The notes under the pieces: generated by a model
The model's input: the letters and a program-made list of their open reading frames with translations, nothing else
What the model was told of the DNA's origin: nothing
The model's database searches: none
Part shown: positions 26,225-38,758 of the stretch, piece after piece
Position numbering within the stretch: the first letter of the stretch is position 1
Layout: the number at the start of each line of letters is the position of its first letter
Source: Dermatophagoides farinae
Lineage: Eukaryota > Arthropoda > Arachnida > Sarcoptiformes > Pyroglyphidae
Length of the DNA stretch: 64,000 bases
Reading direction: 5' to 3'
Assembly (NCBI RefSeq): GCF_024713945.1
Contig: NC_134678.1
Coordinates: 7,998,001-8,062,000, forward strand
Position numbers and translations under genes: made by a program

Positions 26225-29200
26225 TCAATTATTGGCCGAAATTTCATTATTATTGGCGTTGGATGTTGAGGAAGATGTTGTTGTTTCAGCCACAGATTTT
26301 TCATTGGAATTTGTCTGATCTAAATCCTGAATTTTGTTTGTTGTTGATGACGATTCGTTGTTGTTAGTTGAAGACGAAATTTTACCACCACCACCACCGC
26401 CTATTCCACGACGATTACTCGTGGATGATGTTGTTGACTGTGGTTGAGTATTGTTATTGATCTTTGACTGTTGCTGTTGCTTAGCTTGTTGTTGACTGAG
26501 TAAATCATAATAAGTAATACCATCACGATATGATTCCGGATATCCAGATGGAGTCGATACGGCAGCTGCAATTGTTGAACCAGCACCAACAGTTACGGAC
26601 GAACCAACATTACCACCTAATTGAACATTTGGATAACCCGCAGGTAAAGTAGATAATTGTTGTCCAGTGGCTGCGGTTGGTGTTGGTGGAAATTGTGGAT
26701 AACCAGAAGGAAAAGCGGATGCAATAGCAGGATTCATCAGAATGGATGTTGAATTTTGGGCCGTTACCGGTGGTCTTGTCTGTAGGTAACGATCTGATTC
26801 AGCCGTACCGGTAGCCGATGCTGTAGTATTCATATATCGATTGGTCACATGAGATTGATGAGGATGGGCCGTAAGATGAGTGGCAGCCGCTGATAATGTT
26901 TGTGGATATGGTGCCGTCGGTGGTAGATAAGCAGCAGCAGCTGGATGATATCCAACTGCAGCAGCAGATAGATAAAAATTAGCCGCGGCAGCTTGAGATT
27001 GATCGGGTGCATAATAATGATTTTGGGATAAACTTAATGGACCAGTGGCAGTGGCCGTACCCGGTGGTCCTGTAGTTTGACCGGAATTTGGATCAGCATA
27101 AAATATTAAGGTATTTGAAGCTGCCGGCATGAATGCTGTTGCTGTTGCAGGAGCAGCAGCAACAGATGTTGAAACTACATTAGCACCACCAACAGTAACC
27201 ACCGGTGCAGCAGGTGATCCATTTATAGGTGATACATAATTATGATGTCCATGATGATGCGAATGATGATGATGGTGGTGATGATGTTGTTGTTGTTGAC
27301 TAAGTGGTGTTCCAGTTGCAGTCGATGTGATGGCAAAATTATTTGTTGCACTTTGTTCCACACCTACTGTAGCAACAGCAGCAGAAGCAGCTGATTCATA
27401 GTAAACAGCATCTTTCATCGATGTTGTATCGGTTTCAATATATTGTTGTTGTTGAGATGCATTATTCGAGATTTCTGATTGTGGAGGCGGCTGTGAAATA
27501 CCCGATGCAGAAGCACCAGACGCAGCTGAATTTGCATTTGAATATAAATTTCTTTGTTGTTGCTGCTGTACTTGTCGAAATAAAGAATAACGTTTTGTCA
27601 TTGAATCATCATTATTTTGGATGTTGTTTTTCGATGCAGTTGTCACTGTTTCATGATGCTGATGATGATGAGAATGTACCAATACATTTGATTCATCACT
27701 ATTATTATCCTTTCGGTTGTTGGCTGTATTATTTTGGCTGTATGAATGATGATGTGACTTTGATGATGATTGTTGCCTATGATGATGATTATTCCAGGAT
27801 TGTTGATTACTGTTACTATTATAATAATGTGCCTGAGAATTGACTTTATTATTATTATTACGTGATGAATGATGATAACGTAAATTTTCAAATTGTAAAC
27901 TTTCAATCGTCGTTGAATGTGATGGTTGCTGTTGCTGTTGACGATAATGGCTTGAAGAATGTTCTTGAACAGTTTGACGACCAACATTTGATTCTGAAAC
28001 GGTTGATGATGATGCTGCTTGAACAGTTGGTTCTGACGTTGATTCATCATTTGTTAGCTTGGTGGTTTCATTCGATTCAGATTTTGATGATGATGATGAA
28101 TTGGGTATTTGATAATAGATAACGTTATTACTATTACCATTACTAGTAGCAGTATTCTTGTTTAGAGACTTTTCAGGAATATTACGATCACTCGATTGAT
28201 TGGAAGCAGCAGAAGCATTATTTTTCAATGTTGACATTAATGCAGGAAAATCTTCATTCGTAAATATTGGATTATTATTACCACAACCACCACCACTTAT
28301 TTGTGTATTATTGTTATTATCTTTCGTATCTTTACCAATAACATTGACAAAATCAGTGGCTGCAAAATTTTTCTGTTGCTGAGCTATTAAATCATCTTTG
28401 TCATAAACATTTTCATCGCGCGATTTATTCGATTGTGATATTGATGTCGATGTTTTCGAAATTGTCTTTTCCATATTGTTAGAATTCGAATTATATGATC
28501 TATTACCAGCAGATTTATTTGTAAATATTCGATCATTCTCAAAGATTCTTGTTGCTGTTGTTGAAGAATTATCATTATGATGATGGTGATGGCTATTTAA
28601 ATTACTATTGACACCACTGTTATTACTATTTCGATATGATAATGATTTGGTATTTGTTGTTGCCATATCTTTGGATTTGGTTTGATGAGAATTTCGGGAA
28701 TTATTTAAATAATGATAATCATTATTATTATTATTATTAACTGTACGATCAAAAACTCGATCCCTTTTATTATTCATTATGGTGGTCGAATGATTGTTTT
28801 CCAAAGATTGTTTTTGGATTGAATTGTTGTTTGTTTGTCTATGATGATCATTATTGTTTGACGGTAATGTACTACTACTATTGGTGGTAGATGGTGATCG
28901 TGTTGATTTCATGATAACTTTACGTAGTGTTCTTTTTGCATAGGCATTTTCATCATCAGATCGTCGTGAATATCGTTGTGGTCCTTTACCATATTTACTA
29001 CGACGATTCAATCTTGGTGCATCTGTTTCCGTGCGTATATCGTAACCATAAATATTGATCAATTCTTCACGTGTTTTTGGTTTTTGATCATCAACAATGA
29101 ACTTATCATGTTGCCATTTTTCACTACTATCCCAAATGGATTTATTTTTATTATTTACTAATTTAGCTATCATTGTTGTTGTTGTCGCCGTTGTTGATGA

Positions 29201-30712
29201 TGATGACTCCAAAATGTTATTGTTAGTTTTTTCAAGCAAAGATTTTCCATCCTGTTGATAAACAGAATCAGAATTTTCTTTTGTCATCAATGATGCTTGC
29301 TGGGCATCTGAACATAATTTCATCGATGAAAGCATTGATTTTTTCTTTGTAACCGTACCACCACCGGTAGGAATAATTTTGACTTTTTGATCATCAGCGG
29401 CAGAATCCTGAATTTCATTCTCTTCACCAATCACATTTAATTGTTGATCATTTTCTTTATTCTTTTTCTTCTTTCCATCTTCATCATCGTCGTCGTCGTC
29501 ATCATCATTACCACGATCATCATGTTCAAAGTATGATCCTTTACGTGGTATATATTGTGGATTACGTTTTGCTTTTAATAATTCAGCTTTAGATAATTTT
29601 GCAGATTTTGGTAATAATTTCGGTACGGCAGTAGCCACCGTTGTTGTTGTCGTATTGTTGATCATCATACTGTCTTTATTATTGTCATCAAGATTTGAAT
29701 TTTCATTTTCATCACTAATCAATGGCTGTGAGGTTGTTTTGTTATGTTCCGGTAGTGTCGATTCTTCACCATCACCACATTCACGTAAATTCGTATGATC
29801 ATCATCAATACTATGCTCATTATCAACATCTGGAACAGATCCATCACATAGTTCATTCTCTTCATTATCATGGTCAATATTTTCAGTCAATTCTTCCTCT
29901 TCTTCGTCATCATCATATTCTTCTTGTGAAGCAGAATCATCTTCATTTTCATAATCATTTGACATTTCAAATTCGTTTGTATCTTTGTGATTTACATTAT
30001 ACTCATCATCATCATTATTCAATTGCTCATCAATATTGGAAGCATCATTATTATTCTGAAATACAAGCTCCTCTTCATTTGCACTTTCATATTCAGATTC
30101 ACCTGCATTTGATGTTGATGTATTACGTAATTCGGGTTCACTTTCCTGTATATTTATTTTAATCATCACATTACGAAGAAAAAAATGAAAACAAAAAAAT
30201 TGATCAATAAGTATTTCAAAAATTTTAAACAAGAAAAATTAAAAATTAGTCAATGAAAAAAAGAAATAAAAAAAAAATGAGATGAAAAAACGGGAAACTC
30301 TTACCAAAGGTTTCGAAAAAAAGAATTTCTTTAATTTATCCTATGTAAAAAAATAATCATCAACAATATATCACAGGCAAAAAAAAAGAAAAAAAAGAAA
30401 TCAGTAATTTTGGAAATAAATAAAAAATAAAAACAAAGAAAGCAAACAAAACACAAAGACAAAGGACAGGAAAATGAACGTTTTTTAAATAAAATTTAAA
30501 ATTACATTATCCGAATCATTCATATTCGAATGATCATGATCATCATTATTGATAATTGGTTTTGATGATTGCTGTATGACCAGTGATTGAATTTCTTCAC
30601 CTTCAATAACTTCAATTCGATTATTATCGAGCAACGATTGATTCGTTTTGATTGTTGCTGCTGATGTCATATCATCCATGATGACAGCTGATGATAATTT
30701 ATCGTTATTCAT
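26225..30712 (-). CDS. btz: Barentsz/CASC3 (MLN51), exon junction complex core subunit
   Basis: Exons 30712-30506, 30340-30305 (36 nt) and 30145-26225, all phase 0, give 1387 residues, roughly twice human CASC3 (703). Identification rests on the SELOR region that clamps eIF4A3 onto RNA. First half: NPQYIPRKGSYFEHDDRG, around residue 270. Second half: WQHDKFIVDDQKPKTREELI then NIYGYDIRTE, around residues 420-450. The halves are separated by about 131 residues of low-complexity sequence, far more than in human. The rest is highly acidic at the N-terminus, then rich in Asn/Ser/His/Gln, then Ala/Pro/Tyr/Gly-rich, and likely disordered. Family role: EJC assembly, mRNA localisation (oskar in Drosophila), NMD. 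It is divergently arranged with UBE2F. Confidence 0.9.
30305..30340 (-). other. Candidate 36-nt cassette microexon of barentsz
   Basis: On the minus strand TTTTTTACATAG precedes and GTAAGA follows this block. It reads DKLKKFFFSKPL and is phase 0 on both sides, so including or skipping it keeps the barentsz frame (NDSDN to ESEPELR). The splice sites are better than most here. Whether it is constitutive or alternative cannot be told from DNA. Confidence 0.6.
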
Positions 30713-31572
30713 TTTACATAAATTAATAAAAATTTGGTGATGATTTCATCAGAAAAATTGAACAAAAAGAATGAAATCTTTCAAAACACGACCAGAATTC
30801 TTCAATTGATGAGAGAATATGATTGTTTGATGTTGAAAAAAACTCGGTCATTAACTTATGATGATGATAAGAAATATTTTTCAACAAATAATATGATAAA
30901 CACGTCGCAATTTAAATGGATTAACAATCCAAATTACTTATTTTTTCGAGTAAAAAAAAAAGAAATTGAAGATTTTCAAAGTTTATAATAAGTGTATATG
31001 ATATGATATGAAATGATGTGTGTGTGTGTCTGTATGTGATGTGATGTAAAAAAATGCACATAAATAGCACACACACACAATACTCACAGACAAACAACAG
31101 ACTCACAGGAGAAAGAACGAGAGTGAGGTTGCCAATACCCAAAACACGCACTATTCTCGAAATACGCATGTGCATTAATGGGAAAAAGTTGAAAAAATTG
31201 TCTATATCAACAGCAATGGCATAACCTAATGGACAGACATTTGTTATTGTGTGTGTGTGTGTGTTTGTGTTTGTTAAGAGAATTGATGATTAGAAAAACT
31301 CAAAAATCTTATCGATCGATTAAATTATTTTTAGTGTGTGTTAAAAGCAATTTATTCTTCGTTTTTACTCATCGATTAGTAATAATTAATTAGTGGTCAA
31401 ATTTTTTGGATAAAATTTTTTTTTTCAAATCCAACAAAAAAAACGCGAACGTGAGGTAAGTGTCTCGTGAACTTTGAAATCAAGTTGGCTTTGACATGGA
31501 AACTTTTCTTTCTTTACAACTAGAATTTTTAAATTAATTTTTATAGAAAAAACATTGAACAATAAAGAAAAA
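30713..31572. promoter_or_regulatory. Bidirectional promoter region between barentsz and UBE2F
   Basis: The two start codons face away from each other across 860 bp, so both promoters must lie here. The interval contains (GT)n/(CA)n runs around 31017-31080 and 31248-31264 and a candidate UBE2F 5' UTR intron. The short ORFs inside show no domain. Confidence 0.5.
31456..31546 (+). other. Candidate 5' UTR intron of UBE2F
   Basis: Donor GTGAG/GTAAGTG and acceptor TTTTTATAG flank 91 bp ending 26 nt before the UBE2F ATG. Both sites match consensus well and the size fits local introns. Inferred only from splice signals. Confidence 0.5.
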
Positions 31573-32296
31573 ATGCTCGGAAGTTGGCGAAATAAAAAAG
31601 TACCTTCGAATAATGAAGCGGATTCATCATCTCAGGCAAAGAAAACACTTTCATCTAGAGATCTATTTCTTCCTCGAGGTAAAATCAATCCCATTATTGT
31701 ATCATTTTGATTAAAATTTTTTTCACTTAGATATACAAGAATTGAAAGATGATCTTCCATCCACTTGCAAATTTATTGTACCAAATCCAAATGAATTACA
31801 TAATCTAGAATTGTGGATTACGCCACCGCGTGAATCAATGTGGTATGGTGGTCGATTCAAATTCGTCATCGATATACCGTTGGAATATAAATATGCTGTA
31901 ATATTTGCAACTGTTTTTTCTTGTTTTTTAAATCTGATTGGTTTTTCTTTTGAATTTAGCCACCAAAAGTACGTTGTCTGACACGTTTATATCATCCAAA
32001 TATAAATGAATCGGGCGAAATTTGTTTGAGTATTTTACGTGTTAGTTTTGATGAAAATGGCTGGCTACCTACACGGTCGTTAAAAGATATTGTCTGCGGC
32101 CTTAACTCATTATTTACTGTAAGTTTAAAAAAAAATTATCAGACTTTGGTGATTTGTGAAATAATTTTGATTTTCCTAGGATCTATTGAATTTTGAAGAC
32201 CCACTCAATTCGGCAGCAGCAGAACATTATCTTCGTGATCCAAGAGGATTTGCACGTCAAGTAAAACAATATATCGAACGATATTGTTCGCATTGA
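31573..32296 (+). CDS. UBE2F: NEDD8-conjugating enzyme E2 (UBE2F type)
   Basis: Exons 31573-31678, 31731-31897, 31960-32118 and 32180-32296 join in phase to 182 residues (human UBE2F 185). Introns are 52, 62 and 61 bp. The UBC fold is seen in [31 protein letters not shown] and [20 protein letters not shown], then ICLSIL with catalytic C113 and [30 protein letters not shown] closes the domain. The GLNSLFTDLLNF-type region and the divergent N-terminus distinguish UBE2F from UBE2M. Family role: transfer of NEDD8 from UBA3-NAE1 to cullins, with preference for CUL5/RBX2 in vertebrates. Transcribed away from barentsz and towards the ZIP gene. Confidence 0.95.
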
Positions 32297-32586
32297 ATCT
32301 TTTCCTCAAATTTTCTTTCATCATTTCTCTCTCTCTCTCTCACACACACACCACACGCATAAGACGAATTCTAAACAACGAAAGCTACATTTCTAAATAA
32401 TTATGGTGAAAAACTCATGGTTTATTCTAATACTTTATCTGCTGCTGGTAATTTTTGTGATAGACCCACCTAAAAATAGAGTGATTGAGATAAATAATGA
32501 TATATCAGAGAAGGAAAATTTTGATTTAAACAAATAATCATAAAACGCATCATGATAATTTAATGAAATGATTCATTGTAAATATT

Positions 32587-32592
32587 AATAAA
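32587..32592 (+). promoter_or_regulatory. Poly(A) signal of UBE2F
   Basis: AATAAA about 290 nt after the UBE2F stop, in a run of related hexamers up to about 32610 and followed by a T-rich stretch. It lies only about 80 nt from the stop codon of the convergent ZIP gene. Confidence 0.55.
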
Positions 32593-32672
32593 ATATGAAA
32601 TAAATAAATGATTTTTTCATTAATCCTTTTTCGTCGGTTTTTTTCATTTCATTTGATTTGGTGTAATTATGT

Positions 32673-35077
32673 TTACACGAAAGAATTTTTACGTATTTCA
32701 TCCATTTCTTGTACTTCGAAATCCATCTCTTTTTCATAGAATGCCAATAATGCCAATGATATTGCTGAAATGACTATTCCAATATTCTGTAATGCTAATA
32801 TCCGCAATAATGAACGAAGATTTTTTCTAGATGCATTTTCCATTGTTCTGGTCATTGCTTTCATTACATCGACGAGGGCCATGTATAGAAAGAATCCACC
32901 TATTGAAATGTAGATGAATTCAATGAATGTCAATATTAAATCAATAAGTGGCCAGTGTAAAATATACCTGATAATGCAAAAATATAGGGACTAGCATCTT
33001 CAGCTTCATCGCCCAATACAATACCTAATGCTAATCCTGGATAGCAGCTACATGCCGATAGAAAAATATAGAAAAAACTTTGTTTCATCGACATTCCAGC
33101 ACGTATAAGTACGGCAAATGTACCAAGACGATGGGTTACCTCTTCCAACATTACGGCCACCGATATACTCATACCGGCCAGAATATTTCGATCAAATGCA
33201 GCACCAATAGAAAGGCCATCAATAAAATTCAATAATGCATCACCAAGTACAATCATCCAAGCTACAGTATCAATAACGATTGTTGATGTTTCATGATCTT
33301 GCCGTCGTAATGCAACACTACGTACCATACGTTCTTTAGATGAACGACGTATCGTTGGTGGTGTTTGTCTCGGGGTAATCAACAATGATGGTGGTGCTAT
33401 CACATTCACTGTCGATAAACATTGAACCAATTGATCACGTGTTGAATTTGTAAGGGCCATTTTATTCTGACTACCATTATTCGATGATGATGTTGTCGTC
33501 GATTCCATCACTATTTTTGGTTGATGATCATCAAAATTAAAATCCAATTCCTGTTCACTTTGATAATCTTCTGGATCACTGATTTCATCATCATCATCAT
33601 CATCATTATTATATGGATCTGGTGTTGGCAAACGAATTGGATTGTTGGTGGTGGCAGCAGCAGGTGAATAGCGTAGATTTTCAATGTTAACATCATCATC
33701 GCGAAATATAACGGACGGTACACGTTTCCTACGATTACGTCCATAATGAGTTTTAAGAATTTTAATCAGAATTTCAATACAATAAGAAAAATAGATGCCA
33801 CAAAATATACAGGTTGTATTCCAGAAATATGTACGATATTTTTCATCCACAATATCAAATGCTTCTGGAAATAGATGCAGAATGGCACTTCCCTAATGTG
33901 AAATTAAATGCGACTTAGTTTGGACTATATAAATCAATCAATCAATCACGATACTTACACAAAGACCACCAACAGCTAAACCTTCGAAAAATGTCAATAT
34001 TGTCATTCGGGATGATTTTTTTACCACTGGTAATAGGATCAAACCACCCATTGATACTAGAATCGAAATGGTGACAAACAGCACACCGAATATCCATACA
34101 CGTTCAATACTTGGTTCAACTAATTGTATTTTTTTATTGGAATTTGCAGCATCCAATAATTTTTTTACATCCGATACGCAAATTGGCCGAGATTGTCGAA
34201 ACAATAATAATGGACATAAACGTGTGATTGCTTGATGGAATGTCTTTGTGGATGATGGTAACATTTGTATCAATTCACTAGCGGAAAGACAATCAAATGT
34301 AGCGGCTCGACATAATTTTTTTATATGCAATTTTGTATCCGCTATATATTGACAAGCTAGATCACGATCTTCCATTGGCAAGATACGATATTTACCACGA
34401 CGTAATTGAATATCATGTAGATAGTCCATTAAACGATCGATACGTGATTCATTCTTGACTAGAACACGATGTGATGCATCCAGAACGATATGTCCACGTA
34501 ACAATACAAATCGAACCAATTTGACAATATCTGACATGTTATTGATCATACCGATTTGATAATGGGTACCATTTTTTACTTTTTTTCGAACCATTTCCAA
34601 AGTTTTGGGTCTCATCGTTGTTGTCGATGTCCAAGTAGAAGTGGTTGCCGCTAATGTTGACATTTCCAATTCAATATCTTTATAGTTTGAAGCTACCGGT
34701 TGATTCATGATTGTAGTAGCCGTTGATGATCCCAAATCACCATCATCCGATGTACATGATTCATCATTATCCGTTGAGATCATCATATAATCAATTTCAT
34801 GTCTGATTGTTGACGTTGACCAAAATGGATTCTTGTCATTAACACCATTATTGTTGGATAATGAATGTGAAAGGCCATTATCGGAAACATTTTCAGCCAA
34901 ACATGGTTTGATTACAGACAAAAATGGTGTTTGCATCCAAATGACAATGACGAGGATAGCAACAGGTATGGCATGAAATGATCGCCTGATCGGTGGCCAA
35001 TATTTTCTCATTGGCATCCTCATTACATTTGACACCATTTTCCATTTTAAAATTATTGGATTCAACAATATCGACAT
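32673..35077 (-). CDS. ZIP (SLC39) family transporter, LIV-1/ZIP8-14-like, atypical metal site
   Basis: Exons 35077-33959, 33892-32968 and 32899-32673 join in phase to 756 residues; introns are 66 and 69 bp. An N-terminal hydrophobic segment (IPVAILVIVIWM) and a Cys-containing ectodomain precede the ZIP membrane domain: VWIFGVLFVTISILVSMGGL, FFEGLAVGGLCGSAILHLFP, a His/Asp-rich cytoplasmic loop, then GDALLNFIDGLSIGAAF and VAVMLEEVTHRLGTFAVLIR. The LSACSCY and AGMS segments resemble ZIP8/ZIP14. The family moves Zn, Fe or Mn into the cytosol. Two usually invariant ligands are changed: His of HNxxDG is L594, and the last Glu of (H/E)ExPHE is R628. Transport activity is therefore doubtful. The start could also be an internal Met such as residue 14. 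Confidence 0.87.
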
Positions 35078-38000
35078 TCAAATGATAAGAAAAAACGAAT
35101 GAGTTGAAAAATAATTTCAATCAAATCAATGATCATAACTGATGATGGTGATGCCGATTTATGGTGCGTGTTTTGAGGAGAAACATTCAATCCGATCTAT
35201 TTGGTTTATGGTTTATTCATTGAAATTTTTTGGTGTGTGTGTGTGTTTATATGGTGTCTGGTCCATTGGATTCAATACAACAATATTATCAAGGCAAAAT
35301 TGATTGATAAATTTGATTTTTCTTATCAAATCATTGGCTTATTGTTACATCTCCATCACCAATTTTTTTTATGATAAACATGAAAGATGGATCGAATTTC
35401 ATTTTGTTTTTTTTTCGACGATTTTCAATAGATAAGAAGTGAATGTAATGAAATGAAAAGGAAAAATTTTTCGAAAATCGAAATCGTCATTCGTTTTACA
35501 CGGCCAAATTAGGTTCTTTTGACTTTTCTCTAAATCTAAATCTAGTTGATGATGGTGACAATGGATGGACTTTTTTTTCGCGACTAGCCATTGTTTATTG
35601 TCATGTCGTTGGAATTTTCCTTCATTTTTTCATTGCCATTTAAAGCAAATGCTTGCTGCTGTTGTTTGTTGAAAATGGTGCCGTTTAAATTTTACTTTAA
35701 ATACAAAAGTCCAATACTACTACTGTTTATGTGTGTGTGTTTAACGATGAATGGATAAATGAAACAAACACACACACACACACAAAACCAAGATGTGATT
35801 GAGATCTGCGTTCCAATTAATCAATATAGTTCATGAGATTCATGCAACAGATTTGTGATTCCATTTTGATTTAAATTTTTTCGCTGTTGTTGTTCGTTCA
35901 ACTTGTTTACATGTGATGCACGAATATTGTTGTTGTTGAAACAATGAATCAAAATATATAAAAAACGTAAATGTTTGCCAATCAAGCATTGTGATGGGAG
36001 AAAAAAGCATCAAGGTTTCTTCATGATTTGATTTGAATCGATTAATTTTTTCCATGTGTGTCTATCCACCCAATGACGACGACGACGAAGAAAATTTTAT
36101 GTGTGAAACCCTTCGATGTGCATTTGAACTCTCTAAAGAAATTGAGATTTTTTTAAAATTTTATTAGCAAGTGGATATTAAATAAATTTTACCTGTCTAC
36201 AAATGTGTACGTGTTCCAAATATGCTTGCTTGTTATTTTATTCACATCAATTTTTTACAACTTGGTGAACGCCCGTTTGTTCGTTGACTGAATTTGGATC
36301 CATCACCATTCATCAGTAATTTTGTAATTTGTGTGTTGTGACTTGACACCACGTAAAATGGCTGCAAATGAATGAATGAATAAGGAGAAAAAAAATTTGC
36401 ATGACAAACAAAGTTTCAAATATCTTTTTATATGGAACACACACACACACACACACAAACCATTAATCGGTCACCGAATATTAATTCTCAAAATGTGTTG
36501 AATGTAGCTGTTTTTCTTGTTTATGTTGCTGTTATTATATGCTTCTTTTTGTCGTATTTGGATAAATAAATAAATCTTGCACGATAATTCGAATGTTTTT
36601 GTTGGAAAAGATTTCACATCGAAAAATAAAATGAAAACTGAAAGTTTTGTTTTGCTTTCATTGTGGAATTTTTTTTTCTGTAAAAAGGGGGAATTATCAT
36701 CATCATCATCATTATCATTAGCGTTCCTTATGAAAAGAAGAAAATAATTCATTATTTATGTGTCATCATCATCATACATCATACAACATACTTTGTTTGT
36801 TGTTGAAATCGTTTTTTTTTCTTCTTCAAATCGACGTTGTTTTTTTTGTAGATTTACATTTGTTGTTAGCATATTCATCAGCATGCTAATTTGATGATGA
36901 TGAGATTTAATCTCTCTCTCTCTCTCTCGGTGTAAGGGATTAAATTGTTGGCAAAGCGATTTTGGAAGAATAAAAAATTCGACGAAATTTTTTTTTCGAT
37001 GACCAATCGGGCATTATTATGCAAGAGCAATAAATACAAGAACGTGCATTTATGTTTGAATGAAAAGAAACGAACACGAGTTTCAAATCGATTTCAAAAT
37101 TGATTGATTGTGCATCATTCATTCATTCATTCATTCAATTGGATGGATGTATCAATTAATTTCGAATTGTTAATTTTTATTTCGTCTGAAAAAAATGCAG
37201 TTCGTGATGATGATGGTCATGATGTTCGCTATAGCAATAAACGATTTGATAAAAATTGATTAATTTTGGATTTTCTTGTTTTTCACTACACACGATTGAT
37301 CGATTTATGATAGTCGAATCAATAATTGAGACACTAATAATATATTCAAATAAAGCGAGATTATAAAGTTGATCGATTTCACACACAAACATGACCCAAT
37401 CGACAACAGATCAAAACCCAATCGACAACAGATGGCGAAACAAGTCATCAAAATCAACCGGATTTGTTCAAAATAGACGTGACGTTTTCTTTGTTTGTCG
37501 TTCGAATATCCGATTCGAATCATCTTTTGTTGATGTCTTGATTTTTTCATGTGGTTTCATAAACATTTTATCATCATGATGATAATGATGGTAACAATTA
37601 TCCTGATTTTACAATGATTGTTGTTGTTCTTGATGATGATGATGAATGGCCTCGCCTCGGATTTATTCAAATGTCATGTATAGTTTTTTTTCGTTAATCG
37701 AATTCATTTCGATATAATGCCAAAGAAGAAAAAACGATTTGATCTAAATGTAATTATCATTTTTTTCTGTTTTTGCCAATAATTAATAATGATAATTTTC
37801 CTTTTGTTTCATTTGGTCAGTTGTCTATATCAATCAATACAATCTATGTGCATATCGTTACAATAATTTTAATTGACATGTTTCGTGATAAATATCGACA
37901 ATATAATTTTTTTTTGTTTCGATCTATCAAGTCATCATCATTCATTCATGGCTATTTTTTAGAATTCAATCCAATGCCACCCATATGAAATGAAATATAA

Positions 38001-38735
38001 TTGAGATGAAATGGAAATGAAATTCATTTTGATTTGTCAAAATTGTCGATAACAGCAACGAATAAAAGTAGGTGCAAAAAAAATTTTCTTTCCCTGTTTT
38101 TTTCTGTGTTCATGTTAGTCCCATTGCATATAACAACAACAACAACAAAGATAAAACTTTCCATCAACTAGATTCTAGAGTGTCAATCATAAATACAAAC
38201 ACAACACACACACACACACACACATTTCAAACTGATTTTCCTCACTTTGAATATCATTCAATGCTTGTTGTTGTTTGTATTTGAATCCAAATAATGGATA
38301 AAAAAAGAAAGAAAATCCTGATGACAATTGATGATGATTTGCTTTTTTTCCCTATTTTTCGCTCTTGTTTAAAGCCGAATAATATCACAGCCTGAAGGTC
38401 AAGATGATGATGATGCCTACTAGTCTTGTTTTGACCAACCAACAAAAAACTTGTTGTTGTTCACAATATTATATTAATCGAACAACAACTATCGATTTGA
38501 TTTGATTCGATCGATCGATCTATTTTTCCATTTAATTTATTATTATTATTATAAAGATCAAAACATAAAAATAGTCTTATGATTTATTCTAAGCCTTGTG
38601 GTATGTGTGTAATTTAACAAGAAAAAAATAATGATTTGCCAAATGATTGATTGATGATTGCTTTTGTTGATTCCACATCCATGAATGAAAAAAAATATGA
38701 CTGTCAGTTTTTCTTTCCCCTTCTAATACACAATA

Positions 38736-38758
38736 ATGATGATGATGATGATGATGAT
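38736..38758. repeat. (GAT)n trinucleotide repeat
   Basis: A near-perfect GAT run in the gene-poor region, one of several there. Confidence 0.85.
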
